DNA from: an uncultured Lachnospiraceae bacterium
Lineage (GTDB): Bacteria; Bacillota; Clostridia; Lachnospirales; Lachnospiraceae
NCBI GenBank assembly: GCA_902763335.1
Contig: CACWRR010000012.1
Coordinates: forward strand, 1-40,610
Direction of reading: 5' to 3'
DNA length: 40,610 nt
Shown: positions 33,541 to 40,610 of the stretch, piece by piece
How the letters are laid out: every line of letters starts with the position of its first letter
Numbering within the stretch: position 1 is the first letter of the stretch
The notes under the pieces: model-generated
What the model saw: only the letters and a program-made list of their open reading frames with translations
What the model was told of the DNA's origin: nothing
The model's database searches: none
Made by a program: the position numbers and the translations under genes

Positions 33541-34920
33541 TCAGGCGGTACGTTCAACGACACTCTTACCCCGCCAGCCACCTTTAATCCAGCGGATAAA
33601 CACAACGACACCTCTTAATATTTCATCCATTGCCATGGCAATCCATATGCCGGTAAGTCCCATATTTAATACAATTCCAAATAAATATCCAAATAGTACA
33701 GACACACCCCACATTGATGCCATACCAAGATAAGTAGGGAATTTTACATCACCGGCGGCACGCATGCTGTTGATTACAACGAGGTTGGTTGTACGTCCCA
33801 TCTCAAGAAATATGCATATAAACATTATTTTATGCCCGAGGCTTATAACTTCAGAATTGCTTGTAAATAAGCTGAGAGTGAATGGACTTACTAAAAAATT
33901 CACAAAGGCAATACATACAGATATAAACAGGGATAATCGTAATGTTGATAATACTTTGCCATATGCGTATTCATTATCATCAGCACCGACAGCCTGCCCC
34001 ACAACGATGGCAGTAGCCATGGCAGCTGATATGGAAAACAGGTAGGCAAAGTTGCTTAACATTGTACAGTATATTTTCGTATTTGTGTAAACAGTAGAGT
34101 TAAATGAGTTTATAAATACGAGAATAATTAACTGGGCAATATTGTATGATATATTTTCACCGGCAGTAGGCAGACCTAATTTCAGCAGCTTCAGCAACGT
34201 GTGTTTAGGGAACGGTTTAAGGTATTTCAAAGCAATTGTTCCGTCTATCTTAAATATAAAGTATATAATGGCAACGACTACGGCAAAGAGTTTGCTTCCG
34301 GTGGTGGATATTGCCACGCCCTTAACACCAAGGTTTAAAAACTTTAATGGTCCATATAGGAAACAGTAGTTTCCTATAATATTAGTAAGATTCATACCTA
34401 TGGCAATAAACATACCGATTTGAGTCTTTCCGTTATTTCTGAATATCTGGGAAAATGTATCAAATAAAGCTTCTAAAAATATAAATCCTCCAACGATTGA
34501 CATATAATCTTCAGCATATGGAACCATAGGAGACGGTATTTTCATGGCTTTTGCGATAAATGAGCTGCCAAGAAGTATAATAAGACTGACAATGCCGCTT
34601 ATTACCAGATTAAAGGCAACAGATACTGTATATATTTCGTTAAGCTTATCTTTTATTTTTGCACCTATGTATTGTGCTACAATTACTCCGGTTGCGCTGG
34701 AAATAATTGAAAACGTAAGTGTGAGAAATCCCATTATCTGATTTGCATTACCTATTCCGCCGACTGCATTATCAGAATAGTTACTGAGCATGATTGTGTC
34801 GATGTACCCAAGACACATTGCCAACAGTGATTGCACGAATATAGGCCAGCCGAGTTTGAAGAGTGACATGTTTCGTATGTCTGCATCGGACTGAGCCATT
34901 TTTTTTGTGTTTGCTCCCAT
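33541..34920 (-). CDS. MATE-family efflux transporter
   Basis: Cation-coupled multidrug or metabolite exporter of the MATE family with about 12 membrane helices in 459 residues. Typical MATE features are LGWPIFVQSLLAMCLGYIDTIMLSNYSDNAVGGIGNANQI at the N-terminus (about 25-64) and the repeated half beginning LKLGLPTAGENISYN. A basic tail (RWIKGGWRGKSVVERTA) ends it. The ATG at 34920 has GGAGGAG 6 bases upstream. It stands alone on the minus strand under its own promoter. Substrate is not predictable. It is a different subgroup from the second MATE gene at 37934, so the two are not a recent duplication. Confidence 0.92.
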   Translation of the reverse strand: MGANTKKMAQSDADIRNMSLFKLGWPIFVQSLLAMCLGYIDTIMLSNYSDNAVGGIGNANQIMGFLTLTFSIISSATGVIVAQYIGAKIKDKLNEIYTVSVAFNLVISGIVSLIILLGSSFIAKAMKIPSPMVPYAEDYMSIVGGFIFLEALFDTFSQIFRNNGKTQIGMFIAIGMNLTNIIGNYCFLYGPLKFLNLGVKGVAISTTGSKLFAVVVAIIYFIFKIDGTIALKYLKPFPKHTLLKLLKLGLPTAGENISYNIAQLIILVFINSFNSTVYTNTKIYCTMLSNFAYLFSISAAMATAIVVGQAVGADDNEYAYGKVLSTLRLSLFISVCIAFVNFLVSPFTLSLFTSNSEVISLGHKIMFICIFLEMGRTTNLVVINSMRAAGDVKFPTYLGMASMWGVSVLFGYLFGIVLNMGLTGIWIAMAMDEILRGVVVFIRWIKGGWRGKSVVERTA

Positions 34921-34967
34921 ATTTGTCTCCTCCGTTAAAAATTGATGTAAAAATTAATGATAATAGT

Positions 34968-34996
34968 ATTATAATTGCAAAAACATAAAATGTCCA
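34968..34996 (-). promoter_or_regulatory. Promoter of the minus-strand MATE gene
   Basis: On the minus strand, TGGACA (34991-34996), a 17-base spacer and a perfect TATAAT (34968-34973). Confidence 0.75.
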
Positions 34997-35075
34997 CAGT
35001 CAAAACTGCTAAAAAGTAGTACTATAGTAACAAGAAACGCGTTGATACGATATTATGGTGGGAGGGTTTAAAACA

Positions 35076-35105
35076 TTGACAATTTGATAGAAACTGATTT
35101 ATTAT
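35076..35105 (+). promoter_or_regulatory. Promoter of the vanZ-like operon
   Basis: A perfect TTGACA (35076-35081), an 18-base spacer and TATTAT (35100-35105). The TTG at 35084 lies inside this promoter, which rules it out as the gene start. Confidence 0.7.
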
Positions 35106-35161
35106 ATGGTTTGATTAAAAACAGATACATAGTATTTATTTGGAAAGGCAGAGACTATAAA

Positions 35162-35662
35162 ATGTGCAGATATAAAAAGAGTATTCGAGTGGTATTAATT
35201 GTATGTATTATCATGTGGCTTGGAGTGATATATTCATTTTCAGCAAAAAACGGAGTGAGTTCGTCAGCGTGCAGCGGCGGAATAACAAAAAAAGTATTAA
35301 AAGTTATATATCCGTCCTATGTAAATAAAGATGCGGAAACGAGAGAAAAAATATTTCAAAAGACAAACTATTATATAAGAAAGACAGCTCATTTTGGCGA
35401 GTATGCCATACTGGCAGTACTGATAACATTTTTTTTATTAACCTTTAACATGAGTTTTATTAGTGCTATAATATTTACGGTTGCCCTCTGCATGGCAATG
35501 GCAGCAGGAGATGAAATTCATCAGATGTTTGTGGATGGAAGGAGTCCACAGATAAAAGATGTGTGCATAGATACATGTGGTGCCTGTGCAGGAGCCGTAT
35601 TTGCAGCGGTTGTCTGTTATGCAGGTAAAATAATATATAATAGAAAGAGAAAAGAGGTATAG
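35162..35662 (+). CDS. VanZ-family membrane protein
   Basis: Small membrane protein of the VanZ family, 166 residues with about four membrane segments (near 11-28, 75-95, 97-117 and 138-157). Family motifs are YSFSAKNG, RKTAHFGEYAILAVL and GDEIHQMFVDGRSPQIKDVCIDTCGA. VanZ of enterococci gives low-level teicoplanin resistance by an unknown route, but most chromosomal homologues have no proven function and are not evidence of resistance. ATG 35162 is preferred because the promoter lies just upstream, although its ribosome binding site is weak. It is followed 4 bases later by the aminotransferase gene. Confidence 0.85.
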   Translation: MCRYKKSIRVVLIVCIIMWLGVIYSFSAKNGVSSSACSGGITKKVLKVIYPSYVNKDAETREKIFQKTNYYIRKTAHFGEYAILAVLITFFLLTFNMSFISAIIFTVALCMAMAAGDEIHQMFVDGRSPQIKDVCIDTCGACAGAVFAAVVCYAGKIIYNRKRKEV

Positions 35663-35666
35663 CAAG

Positions 35667-36854
35667 ATGATATCGGATAAGATGACAGCATTTGTACAGG
35701 GAAGTTCGGTTATAAGAGCTATGTTTGAGGAAGGAAAGAACATGGCAAAAAAATATGGACAGGAAAATGTATATGATTTCAGTCTGGGTAATCCAAATGT
35801 TCCTGCACCGGCTTCGGTTAATAAGGCCATAAAAGATATAATAGATGAGGAAGATTCAGTATTTGTTCACGGATATATGAGTAATTCAGGTTATGAAGAT
35901 GTGAGGGCAAGTATTGCGGCATCATTAAATAAAAGGTTTGGTACCGGATTTGCGGAAAATAATATAATAATGACTGTAGGAGCAGCAGGCGGGTTAAATG
36001 TTATTCTTAAGACACTGTTAAATCCGGAGGACGAGGTTATAACATTTGCACCATATTTTGGTGAATACCGTTCATATGTGGGGAATTATGACGGAAAGCT
36101 GGTAGTAGTATCACCTGATACCGATACATTCCAGCCAAAGTTCGATGAATTTGAGCAGAAAATAACAGCAAAGACAAGAGCAGTAATAATGAATAACCCA
36201 AACAATCCTACCGGTGTTGTTTATTCAGAAGAAACGTTGAAAAAACTTGCAGTTATTATGGAGAAAAAGCAGAAAGAGTATGGAACAGATATTTACCTTA
36301 TATCTGATGAGCCATACAGGGAGCTGGTGTATGACGGAGTGACAGTGCCATATCCGACAAAATATTATAAGAATACGATTGTCGGATATTCATATAGTAA
36401 GTCATTATCACTGCCGGGTGAACGAATCGGATATCTTGTCATACCGTCAGAGGTAAGTGATTATGAAAATGTGTCTGCAGCGGCAAATGTTGCCACACGA
36501 ATACTCGGATTTGTAAATGCACCTTCGCTTATGCAGAGGGTAGTCGGAAGATGCGTGGATGCGGAAGTAAATATTGAACCTTATAACAGAAACAGAGAGC
36601 TTTTGTATAATTCTCTTAAAGAATACGGATATGAGTGTGTAAAGCCGCAGGGAGCATTTTACTTATTTGTGAAATCACCGTCTGAGGATGAGACAGAGTT
36701 TGTAAATGCTGCAAAGAAACATCATATTCTGGTAGTTCCGGGTACATCATTTGCATGTCCGGGATATGTAAGAATAGCGTATTGTGTAGCATATGATACT
36801 ATTAAAAATTCTTTACCGGGATTTAAAGAACTGGCACAGGAATTTGGATTATAA
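35667..36854 (+). CDS. PLP-dependent class I aminotransferase (aspartate/alanine type)
   Basis: Fold-type I aminotransferase of 395 residues. PLP-lysine K245 lies in YSYSKSLSLPGERIGYL, D214 and Y217 in LISDEPYREL, the NNPNNPTGVVYS loop near residues 170-181, and the C-terminal arginine in YVRIAYC. The protein resembles the AspB/AlaT subgroup used for aspartate, alanine or aromatic donors; the exact substrate is unclear. AGAGG lies 9 bases upstream. It is co-transcribed between the VanZ-like gene and a HisC-like gene 21 bases downstream. Confidence 0.92.
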   Translation: MISDKMTAFVQGSSVIRAMFEEGKNMAKKYGQENVYDFSLGNPNVPAPASVNKAIKDIIDEEDSVFVHGYMSNSGYEDVRASIAASLNKRFGTGFAENNIIMTVGAAGGLNVILKTLLNPEDEVITFAPYFGEYRSYVGNYDGKLVVVSPDTDTFQPKFDEFEQKITAKTRAVIMNNPNNPTGVVYSEETLKKLAVIMEKKQKEYGTDIYLISDEPYRELVYDGVTVPYPTKYYKNTIVGYSYSKSLSLPGERIGYLVIPSEVSDYENVSAAANVATRILGFVNAPSLMQRVVGRCVDAEVNIEPYNRNRELLYNSLKEYGYECVKPQGAFYLFVKSPSEDETEFVNAAKKHHILVVPGTSFACPGYVRIAYCVAYDTIKNSLPGFKELAQEFGL

Positions 36855-36875
36855 GATAAAAGGAGATTAACAGAT

Positions 36876-37931
36876 ATGAAAGCATGGGAAAAAAACATTA
36901 GAAAAATAGCACCGTATGTACCCGGAGAACAGCCTAAGGTTAAGGATGTTATAAAACTTAATACAAATGAAAATCCTTATCCGCCGGCACCGGAGGCACT
37001 TGAGGCAAATAAAAAGTTTGATACAGATATACTGAGACTGTATCCCGATCCGGATGCGACAATACTTACAGAGGAACTGGCAAAGTTTTATGGACTTGAT
37101 AAAGAGAACTTTTTTGTCGGAGTGGGGTCAGATGATGTATTGTCTATAGCATTCCAGACATTTTTTAATTCAGATAAGCCTATAATGTTTCCGAATATTA
37201 CATATTCATTTTATTGTGTGTGGGCAGATATGTATAAGATTCCATATACATGCCCGAAACTAGATGGGGATTTTAAACTTGTAAAAGAGGATTATTATGC
37301 GGAAAACGGTGGGGTGATTTTTCCTAATCCGAATGCACCGACTGCAATACTTGAACCGTTGTCTACAATAGAAGATATACTTATGCACAATCAGGATGTA
37401 ATAGTAATAGTAGATGAGGCATATATAGATTTTGGCGGAGAGTCAGCTATAAAATTGCTTGATAAATATGAAAATCTGCTGGTTGTACAGACATTTTCAA
37501 AGGCACGTTCCATGGCGGGAATGAGAATCGGATACGCAATAGGCGGAAAAAGACTTATAAAGGCAATGAATGATGTTAAGTTTTCGATAAATTCTTATAC
37601 AATGAACCAGCACTCACTGCTTGTGGGTTCAAAAATCATAGCAGACAGGGAATATTTTAACGAAACTTTGAAAAAGATTGTAAATACAAGAGAAAATGCA
37701 AAGAAGAAACTGACAGAATTAGGATTTACTTTTCCTGATTCAAAGGCAAACTTTATATTTGTAACACACGAAAAATATAAGGCAAAGGATATATTTGAAT
37801 ATCTTAAATCAAAGAATATATTTGTACGATACTTTAATACACCGGGAATTGACAATTATCTGAGAATCACGATAGGAACAGATGAACAGATGGAAAAATT
37901 ATATGAAGCACTCGAAGAGTACATAAAGTAA
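36876..37931 (+). CDS. hisC: Histidinol-phosphate aminotransferase-like protein
   Basis: PLP enzyme of the HisC subgroup, 351 residues. It has the N-terminal IKLNTNENPYPPAPEALEA signature (about 27-45), the VDEAYIDFGGES motif near 178-189, PLP-lysine K209 in QTFSKARSMAGMRIGYAIG, and the arginine in YLRITIGT. HisC works in histidine synthesis, but no other his gene is nearby. Close relatives include CobD-type threonine-phosphate decarboxylase and aromatic aminotransferases, so the role is probable but not certain. AAGGAG precedes the ATG. Confidence 0.88.
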   Translation: MKAWEKNIRKIAPYVPGEQPKVKDVIKLNTNENPYPPAPEALEANKKFDTDILRLYPDPDATILTEELAKFYGLDKENFFVGVGSDDVLSIAFQTFFNSDKPIMFPNITYSFYCVWADMYKIPYTCPKLDGDFKLVKEDYYAENGGVIFPNPNAPTAILEPLSTIEDILMHNQDVIVIVDEAYIDFGGESAIKLLDKYENLLVVQTFSKARSMAGMRIGYAIGGKRLIKAMNDVKFSINSYTMNQHSLLVGSKIIADREYFNETLKKIVNTRENAKKKLTELGFTFPDSKANFIFVTHEKYKAKDIFEYLKSKNIFVRYFNTPGIDNYLRITIGTDEQMEKLYEALEEYIK

Positions 37932-37933
37932 TT

Positions 37934-39265
37934 ATGAAAGATTTAACAAAGGGAAGTCCATTAAAGCTTATTCTTCAATTTGCATTTCCGGTATGTCTCG
38001 GAAATATATTTCAGCTGTTTTACAGTCTGGCAGATACAAGAATAGTAGGAAAATATCTTGGCGTAAATGCGCTGGCAGCAGTAGGCTCGACCAATTCATT
38101 AAATTCCATGATTATAGGCTTTTTACTTGGAATGACAAATGGTTTTGCGATAATTGTTGCCAGATATTTTGGCGCAAAGAAATATAGTGACATGAAGAAA
38201 TCTGTTGCTGCCACTTTCGAGATAGGAATACTTGTTTCTATATTATTTACGGTTGTAAGTACATTTTTTCTGAATAATATATTGAGATTTTTAAATACAC
38301 CGGATGAGATTATAGGGATGTCGGCGGATTATTTCAGAATAATACTTTTTGGGATGACGGCATCAATGTTATACAATGTGTGTTCAGGGATACTCCGTGC
38401 AGTGGGTGATTCGGTCACACCGCTTTGTTTTCTGGTTGCATCTACTCTCAGCAATGTAGTACTCGATCTTGTGTTTATAAGAAGATTTCAAATGGGTGTT
38501 AAAGGTGCTGCGTATGCTACAGTGCTGTCAGAGGTTATGGCATTTGTGGCGTGTATGATTTATATGTGGATTAAGTATCCGGTATTGAGGTTTGGTGTAA
38601 GTGACATGAAACCTAAGGCAAGATTATGCCGTGAAATGTGTTCAACGGGATTTTCCATGGGATTTATGCTGTCGCTCATTAATATCGGTTCGGTTGCATT
38701 GCAGACATGCATTAACAGATTTGGCGAAAATATTATAATAGCTCATACTGCGGCAAGAAAAATCACTGATGTTTTTATGCTTCCGTTTACTGTGTTTGGA
38801 ACGACTATGGCTACATATTGCGGACAGAACTATGGAGCAGGAGAGTATGGAAGAATAAGAACCGGAGTAAAGGAAGTTCTGTATATTACATGGGGATGGT
38901 GTGCAATGGTACTTGTGGTATCATATACTGTGGCTCCCGTGCTTATTAAGGCGGTTACGGCAAGCAGTGAACCGGAAGTGATAAATACGGCAACGCTGTA
39001 TCTTAAGGTGAATACAATACTATATTTTGTATGCACACTTATTTGCATCCTCAGAAATGTAATGCAGGGAATAGGAGACAGTGTGACACCGATAGTATCA
39101 AGCGGTATAGAGCTGGCAACAAAGGTTGCGGTGGCGGCAGGACTGGCTCCGTTTCTTGGATATATGGCGATAATTATAGCTGAACCCATAAGCTGGGTGT
39201 TAATGGTTATACCTATACTGATTAAAATAAAATCAAATCCTGTATTTAAGTCGAAAAAAGTGTAG
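37934..39265 (+). CDS. MATE-family efflux transporter (second copy)
   Basis: Exporter of 443 residues with about 12 membrane helices. The start MKDLTKGSPLKLILQFAFPVCLGNIFQLFYSLADTRIVGKYLG is typical of a MATE subgroup common in Clostridia. The second half begins at CREMCSTGFSMGFMLSLINIGSVALQTCIN, and ILRNVMQGIGDSVTPIVSSGIEL matches the conserved late helices. It begins 2 bases after hisC with no good ribosome binding site, which suggests translation coupled to hisC. Substrate unknown. Confidence 0.92.
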   Translation: MKDLTKGSPLKLILQFAFPVCLGNIFQLFYSLADTRIVGKYLGVNALAAVGSTNSLNSMIIGFLLGMTNGFAIIVARYFGAKKYSDMKKSVAATFEIGILVSILFTVVSTFFLNNILRFLNTPDEIIGMSADYFRIILFGMTASMLYNVCSGILRAVGDSVTPLCFLVASTLSNVVLDLVFIRRFQMGVKGAAYATVLSEVMAFVACMIYMWIKYPVLRFGVSDMKPKARLCREMCSTGFSMGFMLSLINIGSVALQTCINRFGENIIIAHTAARKITDVFMLPFTVFGTTMATYCGQNYGAGEYGRIRTGVKEVLYITWGWCAMVLVVSYTVAPVLIKAVTASSEPEVINTATLYLKVNTILYFVCTLICILRNVMQGIGDSVTPIVSSGIELATKVAVAAGLAPFLGYMAIIIAEPISWVLMVIPILIKIKSNPVFKSKKV

Positions 39266-39344
39266 AAATGTAAAAAAGTATGTACAAATTATAATGATGT
39301 ATGTTATTATGATTACGCAAAAATAATATAAAGGAGAAAATAAA

Positions 39345-40226
39345 ATGGTAATGAACTTTATCAGAGGCTTCTGCATGGCATTGGCAGACAGTGTTCCGGG
39401 TGTATCAGGTGGAACCATAGCCTTCTTATTGGGATTCTATGATAAATTCATAGGTTCTCTCAATGCACTTATCGGTGGTACGAAAGAAGAAAGAAAAGAC
39501 GGTATTATATTCCTTATAAAGATAGGAATAGGCTGGGTAATAGGTTTCTGTATGGCAGCGCTTTTTATTACTTCGGTGTTTGAGAGTCATATATATCAGA
39601 TAAGTTCACTCTTTCTTGGATTTGTTATATTTGCTATTCCAATTATTGTGATTGAAGAAAAGGAATCTGTAGCAGAAAAATATGTAAATATTATATGGGG
39701 AATTATCGGAGCTGCTTTAGTAGCCGCCATCACATATTTTTCAAGCAGTACATTACTTGCAGGAGGAGTTAATCTCTCAGTTGGTAAATTTTCAATAGGT
39801 GTTGGAATATTATTGTTTGTGGCGGGCATGGTTGCCATATCAGCGATGGTTCTTCCTGGAATATCAGGTTCGACAATACTTATGATATTCGGGCTTTATG
39901 TTCCGATTATAACTGCAATCAAGGACATATTACATTTGAAACTTGAATATGTTCCGGCAGTATTTATATTCGGTGGCGGAGTTATAGCAGGTGCGTTGCT
40001 GGTAGTAAAACTTATAAAATATGTACTTGATCATTTTCGTTCGCAGACAGTTTACTTCATTATAGGTATGATGATAGGTTCGCTTTATGCTATTGTAAAT
40101 GGAGCAACAACTCTTAAGGAGCCAAAGGCTGCATTGTCACTCAGTACGTTCAGTATTGTGTTTTTTATAATCGGTGGTGTCATAATATTCGGACTTCAGA
40201 AACTTAAATCAATATCTGAGAAATAA
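39345..40226 (+). CDS. DUF368 membrane protein, PopT-type undecaprenyl phosphate translocase
   Basis: Polytopic membrane protein of 293 residues in the DUF368 family. The duplicated signature is clear: ALADSVPGVSGGTIAFLLG near residues 12-30 and MVLPGISGSTILMIFGLY in the second half. Recent work identifies DUF368 (PopT) proteins as translocases that return undecaprenyl phosphate to the inner leaflet for reuse in wall and polymer synthesis. AAGGAG lies about 9 bases before ATG 39345. The 79-base gap from the MATE gene has TATAAT at 39290 without a good -35, so it may or may not have its own promoter. Confidence 0.9.
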   Translation: MVMNFIRGFCMALADSVPGVSGGTIAFLLGFYDKFIGSLNALIGGTKEERKDGIIFLIKIGIGWVIGFCMAALFITSVFESHIYQISSLFLGFVIFAIPIIVIEEKESVAEKYVNIIWGIIGAALVAAITYFSSSTLLAGGVNLSVGKFSIGVGILLFVAGMVAISAMVLPGISGSTILMIFGLYVPIITAIKDILHLKLEYVPAVFIFGGGVIAGALLVVKLIKYVLDHFRSQTVYFIIGMMIGSLYAIVNGATTLKEPKAALSLSTFSIVFFIIGGVIIFGLQKLKSISEK

Positions 40227-40237
40227 TGAATTAAATC

Positions 40238-40266
40238 TTGAAAAAAGACATACAATAGAGTATACT
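40238..40266 (+). promoter_or_regulatory. Promoter of the 6S-like RNA
   Basis: TTGAAA (40238-40243), a 17-base spacer and TATACT (40261-40266), starting 12 bases after the DUF368 stop. Transcription should start near 40273. Confidence 0.8.
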
Positions 40267-40280
40267 TAAGTTACTAAAAA

Positions 40281-40480
40281 CTTAGTATTGCATAGCCTGG
40301 AATGTACGACAACTTCTGTGATTTTGAACCTACATTTTTGAACAGGGATTCCAATATCGCTGCTATGATGTCAAGCCTCCTTTATAAGAGTGGAAGGCAG
40401 AAGAAACAGTTGAGGTTACCCACCTAGCACTGCTAGGACTCAAAATAACAGGAACCGGCATTTTGGGTAATGCAAAAAGA
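40281..40480 (+). ncRNA. ssrS: 6S RNA (RNA polymerase regulator), probable
   Basis: A stretch of about 200 bases with no coding frame, a consensus promoter and a strong terminator. It can fold as a long imperfect rod. The ends TTGCAT (40288-40293) and ATGCAA (40470-40475) pair; AACCT near 40327 pairs with AGGTT near 40413; GCCTCC (40375-40380) with GGAAGGC (40392-40398) closes the tip. A local CCTAGC-act-GCTAGG hairpin lies in the 3' half, as known for 6S RNAs. The TTTTGAACC...TTTTGAACAGGG stretch resembles clostridial 6S sequences I recognise. 6S RNA mimics an open promoter and binds the housekeeping RNA polymerase in stationary phase. Mature ends are estimated. Confidence 0.72.
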
Positions 40481-40486
40481 ATTTAT

Positions 40487-40518
40487 AGGCTGTCGCTTAG
40501 GCGATAGCCTTTGTTTTT
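40487..40518 (+). terminator. Terminator of the 6S-like RNA
   Basis: AGGCTGTCGC (40487-40496), loop TTAG and GCGATAGCCT (40501-40510) form a 10-bp stem with one G-U-type pair, followed by TTGTTTTT. Confidence 0.92.
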
Positions 40519-40590
40519 GCATAATACAGGTCATAATATAGCGGGTGTGTTAATAAGATAGAGAAGGACATGTAAAGGATATGAATAAAA

Positions 40591-40610
40591 ATGGCAAAAA
40601 AGAAATATAG
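40591..40610 (+). CDS. Start of a truncated gene at the window edge
   Basis: ATG 40591 opens MAKKKY and runs off the edge. AAAGGA (40574-40579) lies about 11 bases upstream, slightly far. ATG 40581 is in another frame and meets TAG within ten codons. The product cannot be identified from six residues. Confidence 0.45.

Noticed and set aside
35084-35161. Longer VanZ-like reading frame starting at TTG 35084
   Set aside because: The TTG is inside the predicted promoter, so it would not be on the transcript.
35162-35662. Glycopeptide resistance gene
   Set aside because: VanZ-like proteins are widespread, and no vanA/B/H/X/S/R genes are present.
40281-40480. RNase P RNA, tmRNA or SRP RNA
   Set aside because: None of their hallmark sequences (GAGGAAAGUCC of RNase P, Ala-tRNA ends of tmRNA, SRP GGAA/GNRA tip) is present.
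1-40610. CRISPR array, IS element, prophage or integron
   Set aside because: No regularly spaced repeats, transposase, integrase or phage structural genes; base and codon use look even across the window.

Overview
The window reads as core chromosome of a low-GC, spore-forming anaerobic Firmicute, most likely a Lachnospiraceae-type Clostridium. The evidence is the set of genes: a long bifunctional Rel followed by an MBL-fold hydrolase and HemZ, SleC-like and SleB-like cortex hydrolases, BspA/Ig-type surface proteins, linked ParE/ParC, and AGGAGG-type ribosome binding sites with TTGACA/TATAAT promoters. I see no insertion sequence, prophage, CRISPR array, tRNA or rRNA. Most genes are on the + strand.

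Layout. Bases 1-800: bioY (-) under a BirA-type operator, divergent from nadE. Bases 800-7260: nadE, then rel, an MBL-fold hydrolase and hemZ. Bases 7270-11810: aspS, hflX, thyA and folA read as one operon that ends in a strong terminator. Bases 11810-18840: an envelope and spore block. It holds a SleC-like SpoIID/PG-binding protein, a 1442-residue BspA/Ig-like exported protein and a coiled-coil/SleB-domain hydrolase. Bases 18870-23280: carA-carB ending in a bidirectional terminator. Bases 23290-25200: a small Pr6Pr/AIG1-like membrane protein (-), a GNAT acetyltransferase and a histidine phosphatase. Bases 25205-33530: parE, parC, folC, folP and an exported papain-like peptidase with a C-terminal Ig-like domain, ending in a terminator; a LexA-like box lies in the leader. 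Bases 33540-40230: a MATE exporter (-), then VanZ-like, aminotransferase, HisC-like, MATE and DUF368/PopT genes. Bases 40238-40518: a stable RNA gene, probably 6S RNA, with its own consensus promoter and terminator. The first codons of another gene touch the right edge.

How the genes work together. thyA and folA plus folC and folP form two separate parts of the folate/thymidylate cycle, each co-transcribed with nucleic-acid genes (aspS/hflX and parEC). carAB supplies carbamoyl phosphate for pyrimidines and arginine. The SleC-like and SleB-like enzymes point to spore germination or cortex remodelling. The two exported proteins with lysine-rich C-terminal Ig domains probably sit on the cell surface.

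I found no obviously new multi-gene system. The best leads are small. They are a promoter/terminator/ribosome-binding-site overlay in front of the SleC-like gene; ThyA and DHFR lacking usual active-site residues; a bacterial AIG1/ADTRP-like protein that keeps the Thr/His pair; a shared basic Ig domain at the C-termini of two exported proteins; a LexA-like box on parEC; and the 6S-like RNA.
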